Shown: positions 7,254-16,174 of the stretch, in pieces
Numbering within the stretch: the first letter of the stretch is position 1
Layout of the letters: each line of letters begins with the position of its first letter
Assembly: GCF_032393985.1 (NCBI RefSeq)
Contig: NZ_CP135918.1
Coordinates: forward strand, 2,790,001 to 2,854,000
Reading direction: 5' to 3'
Source of the DNA: Fischerella sp. JS2
GTDB lineage: Bacteria; Cyanobacteriota; Cyanobacteriia; Cyanobacteriales; Nostocaceae
Length of the DNA stretch: 64,000 nucleotides
The notes under the pieces: model-generated
Seen by the model: only the letters and a program-made list of their open reading frames with translations
Told to the model about the DNA's origin: nothing
Database searches by the model: none
Program-made: the position numbers and the translations under genes

Positions 7254-9872
7254 TTAAGTCGTTAATATTTCAGCAGGTAAGCGCTTGAAGGAAAGGCGCT
7301 CATTCTCAATATCTACAAAGATGGTATCACCATCATTGAATTCGCCCCGCAAAATAGCTTTGGCAATTGGTGTTTCTAACTCCTGTTGAATAGCACGCTT
7401 GAGTGGGCGCGCACCAAATACAGGGTCATAACCTACTTCGGCTAAAAAGTCAAGGGCAGCATCCGAAAGCTTCAATGATATCTTGCGATCGCCCAATCTT
7501 TGCCGTAGTCTTTCGATTTGTAACTGCACAATCTCGCGCAATTCCTCTTTTTGCAAACCGTGGAAGATGATGATCTCGTCAATGCGGTTGAGGAATTCTG
7601 GACGGAAGGAATTCCGCATTGCTTCCATCACCCGATGACGCATTTCGTCATACCGGGATTCATCTCCAGCGACATCAAGAATAAACTGCGAACCGATGTT
7701 GCTGGTCATGATAATAATAGTGTTCTTGAAGTCTACCGTATGACCTTGAGCATCAGTGACACGTCCATCATCGAGAATTTGCAACAAGATGTTGAACACA
7801 TCTGGGTGGGCTTTTTCGATTTCATCGAAGAGAATCACTGCATAGGGACGACGACGAATTGATTCGGTTAACTGTCCGCCTTCCTCGTAACCGACGTATC
7901 CTGGAGGCGCACCAATTAAACGCGAAACGGCGTGTTTCTCCATGTACTCGGACATGTCAATTCTGACTAGCGCCTCTTCGGTGTCAAACAGGTAGGCTGC
8001 GAGGGCTTTTGCTAGTTCTGTTTTACCTACACCTGTGGGTCCGAGGAAAATAAAGCTAGCAATGGGACGATTCGGATCTGCTAAACCAGCGCGCGATCGC
8101 TGAATTGCATCCGCAACAGCTGTGACTGCTTCTTTTTGTCCGACTACACGGCGATGTAGTTCATCTTCTAAGTGCAGTAGTTTTTCTTTTTCAGATTCCA
8201 CCAATTTGCTGATCGGGATACCCGTCCACTTAGAAATTACTTCGGCGATGTCCGATTCAGTGACTTCTTCCCGCAGCAGAGATTTACCAGTGTGTTGAGT
8301 TTGGGCTAACTCAGATTCTGCGGCTTCGAGTTTGCGGTGCAAGTCAGTTAATTTGCCGTATTTTAACTCAGCGGCGCGGTTGAGGTCGTAATCGCGTTCG
8401 GCTTGCTGAATTTCTAAGTTAACGCGGTCGATCTCTTCTTTGACAGACTGGATTTTAGTAATAATATCTTTTTCAGACTGCCACTGAGCGTTTAATGCCC
8501 GTTGTTCTTCTTTGAGATCCGCTAGTTCTTTTTCTAGTCTTTCGAGACGTTCACGAGAAGCTGTGTTGCTTTCTTTTTGCAGCGACAACTTCTCCATTTC
8601 TAACTGCAAGATTTTGCGATCAATTTCGTCGAGTTCTTCTGGTTTGGAGGTAATCTCCATTTTTAACCTAGCTGCGGCTTCGTCTACCAAATCAATAGCT
8701 TTGTCTGGTAAGAAGCGATCGCTAATATATCGACTCGACAGTGTCGCCGCCGCAACTAAAGCATTATCGGAGATTTTCACCCCGTGATGCAATTCATAGC
8801 GTTCTTTCAACCCGCGCAGAATCGAAATCGTATCTTCTACACTCGGTTGATCGACATAAACTTGCTGGAAGCGTCGCTCTAGAGCGGCGTCTTTTTCAAT
8901 ATACTTACGGTATTCATCTAAAGTCGTCGCACCAATACAGCGCAATTCTCCCCGCGCCAACATTGGTTTGAGCAAGTTGCTAGCATCCATTGCGCCTTGG
9001 GTAGCACCTGCACCGACAACAGTATGAATTTCATCAATAAATAGAATTATGTTACCGCCGGATTCGGTGACTTCTTTTAAAACTGCTTTGAGACGTTCTT
9101 CAAATTCACCCCGGAATTTTGCCCCTGCAATCAAAGCACCCATGTCTAAAGCAATAAGTTTGCGGTCTTTGAGAGACTGGGGTACATCACCAGCGACGAT
9201 GCGCTGGGCTAAACCTTCGACAATTGCAGTTTTACCTACACCTGGTTCCCCAATTAATACAGGGTTATTCTTGGTGCGGCGAGAGAGAATTTGAATCGTG
9301 CGGCGAATTTCGTCATCTCGTCCAATCACTGGGTCAAGTTTACCTTGACGGGCGGCTTCAGTGAGATCACGCCCATACTTCTCCAGTGCTTGGTATTTAC
9401 CTTCTGGATTTTGGTCGGTCACTTTCTGGCTTCCCCGAATTTGCTTAATAGTATCTTTTAATTTTCTTTCGTCTAATCCGAATTCTTGGAATAGACTTTT
9501 ACCAAAGCGATCATCTTTGGCGTAAGCAAGTAATAAATGTTCTATCGATATATATTCGTCACCAAACTCCTTACGATAGCCTTCAGCCCGGTCTAACAGA
9601 GAGTCCAAGCTGCGTCCCAGGTAAACAGAATTGATGCTTCCCGAGACTCTTGGCTGACGTTGGATGTATTGGTCAGTGCGATCGCGTAGCTTTTGCAGAT
9701 TCACTCCTGCTTTGGTCAAAATTGGGCCTGCTAGTCCTTCTTGTTCTAGCAACGCCTTCATCAGATGTTCGCTTTCGATTTGCTGATGGTGATTTTGTTT
9801 AGCAATATCAGGAGTATGTGCGATCGCTTCCCACGCTTTTTCTGTAAATTGGTTTGGATTAGTTGGTTGCAT
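7254..9872 (-). CDS. clpB: ATP-dependent disaggregase ClpB
   Basis: An 872-residue full-length ClpB/Hsp104 chaperone. It has an N-terminal Clp repeat domain (1-150) and a first AAA+ module with GEPGVGKT at about residue 205 and the [15 protein letters not shown] Walker B segment. A long coiled-coil middle domain (~400-530, [20 protein letters not shown]...) follows, then a second AAA+ module with GPTGVGKT near 610, and a C-terminal D2-small domain. The middle coiled coil marks it as ClpB and excludes ClpA or ClpC. It resolubilises aggregated proteins together with DnaK in the cytoplasm. The start is ATG 9872; a hairpin follows the stop. It seems monocistronic, and no CIRCE-like element was seen upstream. 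Confidence 0.97.
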   Translation of the reverse strand: MQPTNPNQFTEKAWEAIAHTPDIAKQNHHQQIESEHLMKALLEQEGLAGPILTKAGVNLQKLRDRTDQYIQRQPRVSGSINSVYLGRSLDSLLDRAEGYRKEFGDEYISIEHLLLAYAKDDRFGKSLFQEFGLDERKLKDTIKQIRGSQKVTDQNPEGKYQALEKYGRDLTEAARQGKLDPVIGRDDEIRRTIQILSRRTKNNPVLIGEPGVGKTAIVEGLAQRIVAGDVPQSLKDRKLIALDMGALIAGAKFRGEFEERLKAVLKEVTESGGNIILFIDEIHTVVGAGATQGAMDASNLLKPMLARGELRCIGATTLDEYRKYIEKDAALERRFQQVYVDQPSVEDTISILRGLKERYELHHGVKISDNALVAAATLSSRYISDRFLPDKAIDLVDEAAARLKMEITSKPEELDEIDRKILQLEMEKLSLQKESNTASRERLERLEKELADLKEEQRALNAQWQSEKDIITKIQSVKEEIDRVNLEIQQAERDYDLNRAAELKYGKLTDLHRKLEAAESELAQTQHTGKSLLREEVTESDIAEVISKWTGIPISKLVESEKEKLLHLEDELHRRVVGQKEAVTAVADAIQRSRAGLADPNRPIASFIFLGPTGVGKTELAKALAAYLFDTEEALVRIDMSEYMEKHAVSRLIGAPPGYVGYEEGGQLTESIRRRPYAVILFDEIEKAHPDVFNILLQILDDGRVTDAQGHTVDFKNTIIIMTSNIGSQFILDVAGDESRYDEMRHRVMEAMRNSFRPEFLNRIDEIIIFHGLQKEELREIVQLQIERLRQRLGDRKISLKLSDAALDFLAEVGYDPVFGARPLKRAIQQELETPIAKAILRGEFNDGDTIFVDIENERLSFKRLPAEILTT

Positions 9873-10423
9873 AGGCTTTTTGAGGAACGAACAACAACAC
9901 GCGCAAATATAATTTTTGTTCTTATATGGTCATTTTAAAAATAAGTGGGTCAATAGCTAGATCGGTCTTCACGTCTTTTTCAAGTAGTAATACCGTCCGT
10001 GTGTGGGGAGGTTGGGGGATTCGTTTTGCTCGTTTGCTCGTTCCCAGGCTAAGCCTGGGAACGAGTATAAGCCTTTGATATTTACCAACGAGTGTTTGAC
10101 ACTCACTCATGAGTCATTAATCTTTGCCGATGAGTGTTCGACCCTCGCCAACGAGCCTTTAATAACCATAAACGAGTATCCACTCTTTGATATATCTCCC
10201 TGTTGAGATTAACTCTGCCAATTAGTGCAGCATTGCGGCTTTCCCCTGCACATTGTTGATGGAATCTTTGATTGCTAAGGATTGGTTGAAAAGTGCGATC
10301 GCCCTATTCGTTAGTGTAATCATTCAACTCCCATCCCTACTGATTTAAATTTGCTGAATAACTCTGCTGTTGGTAAAGTAGGTGAGGAATCTTTGCAACT
10401 TATTCAATTTCTAACAACTATCT
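9873..10423. other. Intergenic region with palindrome and 21-bp degenerate repeats
   Basis: No gene is recognised. At 10037-10065 there is a near-perfect palindrome (CTCGTTCCCAGGCT / AAGCCTGGGAACGAG). From 10061 to 10192 runs a degenerate tandem repeat, listed separately. The remainder is featureless AT-rich DNA with one HIP1-like site near 10299 and a probable promoter region for the 10424 gene, whose boxes I could not define. Confidence 0.6.
10061..10192. repeat. Degenerate tandem repeat of 21 bp
   Basis: After a first 27-bp unit (10061-10087), five consecutive 21-bp units begin with ACGAG or ATGAG at 10088, 10109, 10130, 10151 and 10172. The units share the head A(C/T)GAG and a T-rich middle but diverge elsewhere. 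The multiple of three leaves one frame open on the plus strand, reading as seven-residue units such as NECLTLT and HESLIFA. Confidence 0.7.
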
Positions 10424-10663
10424 ATGGATAGAAAAACCAAGCGCCTTTTACTGCTCGTTGTTTCTTGTAGTTTAGCTGGTGTAGTTCTAGGTGGTACTAC
10501 TAGCTGGGCAGAAAGCAACTCTTGTTTACAAGCAAATACAGTTACCAGTGAGTGTTTGACCAAAGATCCGATTACTAAAACTATAGAAGGAATGGGTACT
10601 GGATTAGTTGCTGGAGCAGCAGCAGCTTTTGGTGTAGCATGGCAGCATCGTCATGAAGATTAG
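10424..10663 (+). CDS. Small exported protein, hypothetical
   Basis: A 79-residue protein with a basic start (MDRKTKRLL) and a hydrophobic signal segment ending near TSWAES, consistent with signal-peptidase cleavage after ALA-like WAE around residue 29. The mature part contains two cysteines (SNSCLQANTVTSECLTKD), which could form a disulfide. After them come a glycine/alanine-rich helix (GMGTGLVAGAAAAFGVAW) that may sit in a membrane, and a short charged tail. No family is recognised. It has no same-strand neighbours within 2.5 kb. Confidence 0.55.
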   Translation: MDRKTKRLLLLVVSCSLAGVVLGGTTSWAESNSCLQANTVTSECLTKDPITKTIEGMGTGLVAGAAAAFGVAWQHRHED

Positions 10664-10784
10664 TTGTTTATAAAAATAAATAAAAATAACTGGAAGGGAA
10701 GATTTATTTACATCTTGCACCACTAGAGCCTCTGGCTCTTCAATCGAATGGTGCAAAATCTCAGGTTAGTTCTGTTCCCGTAAA

Positions 10785-10991
10785 CCTACCGTGTACACAC
10801 AAGTTAGATTTACCCCCCTTAATGCCCCCGAATTTCGGGGTAAACAACAAATCCAGTTCCCTCCCCTTTAAAAGGGGAGGATTAGGGTGGGGTAAAACCA
10901 GGGTTTATAAGCTATTTCAGACTTGTGTGTACACCGTAGCCTTTACAAGGGAGGGTTAGGATGGGGTAAAAATATTTGTGTAAGAGGCGCA
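10785..10991. repeat. Dispersed element, copy 2
   Basis: The same ordered motifs as 909-1228 occur in a shorter form. These are GTGTACAC near the start, a CCCCCGAATTTCGGGG hairpin plus TAAACAAC, CCCTCCCCTTT/AAAAGGGGAGG, and then TTGTGTGTACACCGTAGC followed by AGGGTTAGG. It fills most of the 350 bp between the 10424 gene and the end of the 11014 gene; no gene is present there. Confidence 0.6.
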
Positions 10992-11013
10992 CAGGGACGC
11001 AGAGAATTTGCTA

Positions 11014-11724
11014 CTAAAAGCGATAGTTGTGTGAGGTTTTTCCCTGCTTAGATGTATTACTAACCCACATACTTATCGGTACAGCTTTACCTTGTGGATT
11101 AACTTTGATTTCTACAACTATTGGTTGCGCTTTTTCTTGTCTAGCTTGTTGTGCATGGAATAAATCTTGATTAATCTGCTGTTGTTGCTCTTCAGGAATG
11201 TAATATGTATCTAAGCCAAAATGAACGGAAGCGTGACTATAATGTCCTTTTAAGGCTACCTGATTATTAGGAAGAGAAGAGGGACGCTTACTAGTTATGC
11301 CTATTGGTTTCCAGGGTGCAGGCATATTTTTGCTTTCAGATTTCTGCTGTTGTAAAATCACATACAAATTCATTCCATTGTGCCAATAAGTTTTCTGCTG
11401 CATCAACTGTTGCCAACCAGGAAGTTTTTGCAAAGTATTAATCTGAGAAATTTCATAATCCAGTGTCATTGAGTAGCCAAGCAGGAGATTGTAAGGATCT
11501 ACAGGGACAGCTTTTAAAATAACTGTTTTACCTGTGATATGAGTAACAAGGGCGGGCAATGGTATCATCACAATTAGCAGTGTTTGAATTATGAGAGTAA
11601 TGATAAACCACCAAGTAGATATTGCTTTTGTGATGTTTGGTTGATGAGGGATTAAGTAATTAGGAAAACTATTTTTATTGATAAAAGATGAAGACTGTTT
11701 AGTTTCTGGCGAATTTAATTTCAT
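11014..11724 (-). CDS. GDYXXLXY-type membrane-anchored protein
   Basis: A 236-residue protein partnered with the DUF2157 gene upstream. It has one N-terminal transmembrane helix (residues ~37-60) followed by an extracytoplasmic domain. That domain contains the position where the family signature GDYXXLXY is expected, here GYSMTLDY at 83-90. The conserved D and first Y of the signature are replaced, while G, L and final Y remain. A later IVVEIKVNPQGKAVPI segment matches the C-terminal strand pair of the family. Function is unknown; the pair is widespread in bacteria. The start ATG overlaps the stop of the preceding gene by 4 bp, implying translational coupling. Confidence 0.75.
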   Translation of the reverse strand: MKLNSPETKQSSSFINKNSFPNYLIPHQPNITKAISTWWFIITLIIQTLLIVMIPLPALVTHITGKTVILKAVPVDPYNLLLGYSMTLDYEISQINTLQKLPGWQQLMQQKTYWHNGMNLYVILQQQKSESKNMPAPWKPIGITSKRPSSLPNNQVALKGHYSHASVHFGLDTYYIPEEQQQQINQDLFHAQQARQEKAQPIVVEIKVNPQGKAVPISMWVSNTSKQGKTSHNYRF

Positions 11725-13178
11725 CTTCTATCCTTTGAAGAGTAAGATACACTAAAAAATTGATTTTCAAACCAAATTCCAGCAATAATAACAGCTATAC
11801 CGCACAAGACAAATACAACAGATTTCAACACCATATATGTGTTATATTCCAGCATTCTGCTGATAATGTGTAGTGTTAACAAAATGATTCCGCTCCAAAA
11901 AGCGCTTCTTTCAGCTGCCACCAGTGCTAGTCGAATTATTCCCAAAGCAAAAATGGCTAGCAGTGAATTAAAGACAATGATTCCAATAGTGGGAATTGGG
12001 CTAATGCTTTGATGCCAAAAGATGACTACACTTGTAAGGAGAGTAAAACTGCCAAATGCAATTGTAATAGGTTCAGTTTTGCGGTTATGCTTACTTTTTT
12101 TTGTTAATAAATAATACCATTGCCAAGTTGCTAAACTACAAAAAAATATCACATCTAAGAGTGACCAAGAATTAATTAAAGATGAATTTTGAGTAGAACT
12201 TGTCCACCACCAACGAAAAGAGAGAAAATAAAATAGAATACTGAAAAATATGAGAGCTAGCATCCTAGCTATAGGTTGAAAAGCTCTAAAACTGATTTTA
12301 GGAAATAACAAATCATCGTAACTCCACAGTAAGGCTGGTGGTAGAGTCAAGGCAACAGCCGGAATCCACGTTAAAGAATCAGAATATTGGCTAAATTCCC
12401 AAAATTTGAGATTTAATTGCAAGGAAGTAATCAAGGCGATCGCACCTAAGGTAAAAATCCACTGTGATTTGCACCTGTAGGCTAGAGTTATAAACATTAC
12501 TGCTGATAGTAAGGGCATATGTTGTACTACTAACTGTGCCCAAATTGAATGATCTTGTGAGTACCCTGCGGATAGTCCCGTCCAATACCCCATTTGGATG
12601 AGGATAATTCCCAGTGTTCCCAAGGAACTTAAACGTAGACTATAAGCCATTAATAAAACAGCGAACCCCCAATAAAGAAATATTTCACAATCTGAACTGC
12701 TTATGTGAAACATTTGCACTGACAGCGCTATATTTGCACCTAAAAGCAAAGCAGCTAAAATTAGCAATCCATGTCCCAGTAATTTATTTCTACTCAATGT
12801 GCTATGTTGATTTGGTTGCTGCCAAAGATAAAAACCAGTAACATTAGTTACTAAGAACAAACTCAGTAGTAAAGTGAATTTTATTGCTTTTGACCATACT
12901 TGCCAGTTTGCTGCAACAAAGGTAATTACACCTAAACCTAACAAAATGCAGCCCACCATAATTAGGATGAAAACGAAGCGATCGCCTTGGGCTATTTCCA
13001 GTTGATGGAATTGATAGCGTTCGGCGAGGTGTTTGTACTGTAAAGCATCTATCAACCCTTCATCCCACCACAATAATGCTTCTTGACGTAACTTGCGGCG
13101 AAAGTTATCAAATACCACGACAATGCCTCTATGTTGAGTAATAATGTGGCGATCGTCAAACGATTTTGGATTGACCAC
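11721..13178 (-). CDS. DUF2157 polytopic membrane protein
   Basis: A 485-residue protein. The first ~60 residues form a soluble domain (QEALLWWDEGLIDALQYKHL, then AERYQF), the standard DUF2157 head. From about residue 68 onward there are at least ten strongly hydrophobic helices and short loops. The 3' end overlaps the next gene (GDYXXLXY type) by ATGA, so the two form an operon and probably a complex in the cytoplasmic membrane. No enzymatic motif is visible and the family function is unestablished. Confidence 0.8.
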   Translation of the reverse strand: MVNPKSFDDRHIITQHRGIVVVFDNFRRKLRQEALLWWDEGLIDALQYKHLAERYQFHQLEIAQGDRFVFILIMVGCILLGLGVITFVAANWQVWSKAIKFTLLLSLFLVTNVTGFYLWQQPNQHSTLSRNKLLGHGLLILAALLLGANIALSVQMFHISSSDCEIFLYWGFAVLLMAYSLRLSSLGTLGIILIQMGYWTGLSAGYSQDHSIWAQLVVQHMPLLSAVMFITLAYRCKSQWIFTLGAIALITSLQLNLKFWEFSQYSDSLTWIPAVALTLPPALLWSYDDLLFPKISFRAFQPIARMLALIFFSILFYFLSFRWWWTSSTQNSSLINSWSLLDVIFFCSLATWQWYYLLTKKSKHNRKTEPITIAFGSFTLLTSVVIFWHQSISPIPTIGIIVFNSLLAIFALGIIRLALVAAERSAFWSGIILLTLHIISRMLEYNTYMVLKSVVFVLCGIAVIIAGIWFENQFFSVSYSSKDRR

Positions 13179-13336
13179 ACAGATAAATCTGCTTGTTCTG
13201 CACCATTAAGAAATAATTGGTCATCTCAATACTACATATTATATTTTTATTTTTAAATAATCGACTGCTCAGAAATTGTTCTTATCAGACAATTTTCTCT
13301 ATAATTTTGCAACTATACATTTACTAGCATAATTTT

Positions 13337-14317
13337 ATGGAAACACCGTCAAAATTATTACTAAAACTTAGTAAGCGTTTATTCAAAAATTCAGATGAAC
13401 AAGCAAAGTTTATAGAAGCTTTAATTAATCCCAAACCTTTTTCACCCTGTATACTCTGGTGTCAAAATAAAGCAGAAAATTTACCTTTTATCCTAGAAGA
13501 ACCAATTCCTTGGCAACCAAATTTTATAGATCGCTTATCTGTAGGAGTAAAACCTAGTCAACATCCACTACATGAACAAGGATATTTTTATTGTTTAGAT
13601 TTTTCTTCTGTATTTGCTGCTTCAACTTTATTAGAAATTAATCAACCAATTCAAGTTATTTTTGATATGTGCGCTGCACCAGGAGGTAAGAGCATTTTTG
13701 CTTGGAAACTGTTGCAACCAGAGTTACTTATTAGTAATGAGGTGATTGGTAAACGCTTGGGGATGTTAATTTCTAATTTCAAGCGTTGTCACATTATTCC
13801 ATCTATAGTTGTCAATAGAGATTCTAGTATCTTTGCAGAAAGCATACCTGCATCTAGTGATTTAGTAATAGTCGATGCTCCCTGTACTGGACAATCCTTA
13901 CTAGCTAAAGGTGAAAAAGCACCAGGATGTTTTCATCCTAGTGCTATTAATAAGAGTGCAAATCGGCAAAAACGCATTGTAGCTAACTCTGCTCAGATTG
14001 TCGCCCCACAAGGATATCTTGCTTACATTACTTGTACCTATTCACCAGAAGAAAATGAAGAAGTTTGTGAATGGTTATTAAAAAAGTTTCCTCAGTTTCA
14101 AGCAGTGAAAATTAGTCATTTACAAAATTATCAGTCTCATCTAACTACAATATCTTGTTATCGAATGTTTCCTCAAAATGGCTTAGGGGCAGGTGCTTTT
14201 ACAGCACTGTTTAAAAACACCGATAAGAGTGATAAACAGGTATTAGATATCACTAATTTATCTACAATTTGGATAAATATGTACGGTAATGAACAGTTAA
14301 AATCAGAAGTCTCCTAA
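13337..14317 (+). CDS. RsmB/NSUN-family RNA (cytosine-C5) methyltransferase
   Basis: A 326-residue class I SAM-dependent RNA methyltransferase. The SAM loop is MCAAPGGKS (111-119), motif IV is DAPCTG with C183, and motif VI is TCTYSPEENE with C233. The two cysteines are the release and nucleophile residues typical of m5C RNA methyltransferases, so it should be active. It lacks the long N-terminal NusB-like domain of full RsmB (about 430 residues), so it is a shorter family member and the target RNA (rRNA or tRNA) cannot be assigned. Its stop codon region overlaps the convergent gene at 14314 by 4 bp. Confidence 0.88.
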   Translation: METPSKLLLKLSKRLFKNSDEQAKFIEALINPKPFSPCILWCQNKAENLPFILEEPIPWQPNFIDRLSVGVKPSQHPLHEQGYFYCLDFSSVFAASTLLEINQPIQVIFDMCAAPGGKSIFAWKLLQPELLISNEVIGKRLGMLISNFKRCHIIPSIVVNRDSSIFAESIPASSDLVIVDAPCTGQSLLAKGEKAPGCFHPSAINKSANRQKRIVANSAQIVAPQGYLAYITCTYSPEENEEVCEWLLKKFPQFQAVKISHLQNYQSHLTTISCYRMFPQNGLGAGAFTALFKNTDKSDKQVLDITNLSTIWINMYGNEQLKSEVS

Positions 14318-14763
14318 TAGACGTATATAGCTCCTGATTTTTGTAAATTAAGTGTAGTGTCTCCAGCTCCAGTTGTTGTGTTAGCTTGCTGTACTATAAC
14401 AGTAGCTGCATTACCTTGTGTTGACACATTATACTTTAAAGGAATCTGGGACTGCTGATCATAAATCAAAACATAAGTAGGAAGAGAATTAGTAGTTAGT
14501 GTAACTCTACCTCCTACAGGAATCACTGTATTCAAAGCATCTCCAGAGGATAAACTATATTGTAGAGGAGTCTTTGTAGTATTTATTATGTCAACTTTGA
14601 CAAACCTCTCTATATTATTTAATCTTGCTACAGGTTGCCAAAAACCCGGATGATATGTCTTTGCTGTATTAGTATTACTAGCAGTTTGGGCTTTGAGAGC
14701 AGTACTGGAAACTAAACTAAAAGTAGATGCAAGGATGCCTATAAGCAACAATTGAGTTTTCAT
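14314..14763 (-). CDS. Secreted hypothetical protein
   Basis: A 149-residue protein with a clear Sec signal peptide (MKTQLLLIGILASTFSLVSS, cleavage near LKAQT). The mature part is rich in Thr, Asn and Val and predicted mainly beta-strand (VKVDIINTTKTPLQYSL; VTLTTNSLPTYVLIYD; AATVIVQQANTTTG). It has no cysteines or catalytic signature. A small periplasmic or surface beta-sandwich protein is likely. It converges with, and overlaps by 4 bp, the RNA methyltransferase gene. No family assignment is made. Confidence 0.7.
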   Translation of the reverse strand: MKTQLLLIGILASTFSLVSSTALKAQTASNTNTAKTYHPGFWQPVARLNNIERFVKVDIINTTKTPLQYSLSSGDALNTVIPVGGRVTLTTNSLPTYVLIYDQQSQIPLKYNVSTQGNAATVIVQQANTTTGAGDTTLNLQKSGAIYVY

Positions 14764-15048
14764 ACATGTTATTCCTTTCTAATATCAATCAAAAATATAT
14801 ATAATTAATCATTAGATAATTTTTTTGAGATATAACTATTAAGTTATAACTAATAATTTTAAGATAAAAAGATTAAAGACAGTTAGCTTCTGTCCTAAGT
14901 AGTAACTTAGTTCATACCAGTAGAGGTATGAACAGAACTATGGCTTTATGTTACATAAAACTTCATTAATAGTTGTTTGTTATTTTCCCAACTAACCATC
15001 AACTATTAACTACTAACCATCAACTACTAACTACCAACAATTATCAAA

Positions 15049-15831
15049 ATGCAACTTGCAAACAAAGTAGTACTGGTAACAGGAGCAGGTTCTGGTATTG
15101 CGAAAGCAACAGCAAAGCTATTTGCCACAGAAGGAGCAAAAGTCGCGGCTTTAGGGCATACCAAAGATGAATTGGAAGAAACCGTTACCGAAATTAACAA
15201 CAATAATGGTGAAGCAATACCATTAGTTGCTGATATTTCTAATCCAGAACAAATGCAACAAGCAATCCAAGCAATTATTGATAAGTGGGGACGCTTGGAT
15301 ATTGTCTTTGCTAACGCTGGAATTAATGGTGTTTGGGCTTCTATAGAAGAATTGACACCTGAAGACTGGAATAAAACTATAACTGTCAATCTTACAGGAA
15401 CGTTTTTAACAGTTAAATATGCTGTGCCTTATTTGAAGAAACAAGGCGGTTCGGTAATTATTACATCTTCGGTTAATGGCACACGTACCTTTAGCAATAC
15501 AGGTGCAACTGCTTATTCTTGTACTAAAGCAGCTCAAGTTGCTTTTACAAAAATGGTAGCTTTAGAACTAGCGAAACACCGCATCCGTGTGAATGTGATT
15601 TGTCCTGGTGCGATCGCGACTAATATAGACGAAAATACAGACAGACAGGATTTAGAACAAATTCAAGAACCTGTAGAATTTCCTGAAGGTGAAATTCCTT
15701 TAACAAATGGTAAGCCAGGAACATCGGAACAAGTAGCACAGTTGGTACTATTCCTAGCTTCAGATGCTTCAAGTCATATTACTGGCACGGAAGTTTGGAT
15801 TGATGGCGGAGAATCTTTATTGAAAGCTTGA
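15049..15831 (+). CDS. Short-chain dehydrogenase/reductase
   Basis: A 260-residue classical SDR. The cofactor loop is TGAGSGIA (11-18), the NAG motif is at 89-91, the structural asparagine is N114, the serine is S140 or S141 and the catalytic pair is Y156-K160 (YSCTK). ICPGAIATNI near 194-204 is the usual region after the active site. It oxidises or reduces a small alcohol/ketone substrate with NAD(P)H; the substrate is not inferable. The chosen ATG lies directly after an STRR array (15000-15045) and begins with the canonical MQLANKVVLVTG. An acetyltransferase remnant follows in the same frame after the stop. Confidence 0.92.
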   Translation: MQLANKVVLVTGAGSGIAKATAKLFATEGAKVAALGHTKDELEETVTEINNNNGEAIPLVADISNPEQMQQAIQAIIDKWGRLDIVFANAGINGVWASIEELTPEDWNKTITVNLTGTFLTVKYAVPYLKKQGGSVIITSSVNGTRTFSNTGATAYSCTKAAQVAFTKMVALELAKHRIRVNVICPGAIATNIDENTDRQDLEQIQEPVEFPEGEIPLTNGKPGTSEQVAQLVLFLASDASSHITGTEVWIDGGESLLKA

Positions 15832-15837
15832 TCTAGA

Positions 15838-16002
15838 CCAGCTTTTCAGCGCCAGGGTATTGGACGACTCATTATACAAGCACTCCAGAGTCGCTATGCA
15901 GGCTACCACCAGCAAATTCTTTTAGCTGTAAAAAATGCTGTGGATTTCTATCAAAACTGCGGCTTTCAAAAGGCGCGTAGCGTAGAACCTACGTGGATTT
16001 AG
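15838..16002 (+). pseudogene. Remnant of a GNAT N-acetyltransferase (C-terminal third)
   Basis: Read from 15838 the DNA translates as PAFQRQGIGRLIIQAL, then ...LLAVKNAVDFYQNCGFQKA, ending in a TAG at 16000-16002. The QRQGIGRLI acetyl-CoA loop and the A-x-x-FYQNCGF helix are the hallmark C-terminal GNAT motifs. There is no start codon and no N-terminal half: the segment begins six bases after the SDR stop, in the same frame. This is a truncated gene, probably left by a deletion that joined it to the SDR gene. Confidence 0.8.
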
Positions 16003-16174
16003 GATGACTCTGATCTTTCAATCTAAGTAGAAAATTGCATAAATTTATAACGAAATTTTGGCACCAAGACTCCGCGCCCCTCTGCGTTTACCTTTGCGCC
16101 CCTCTGCGTTTTAAATCGCTACGCTTTTATGCAAAGCTGTACTAAGTAAGTTGGCAGGAATAAACATAACTCTC

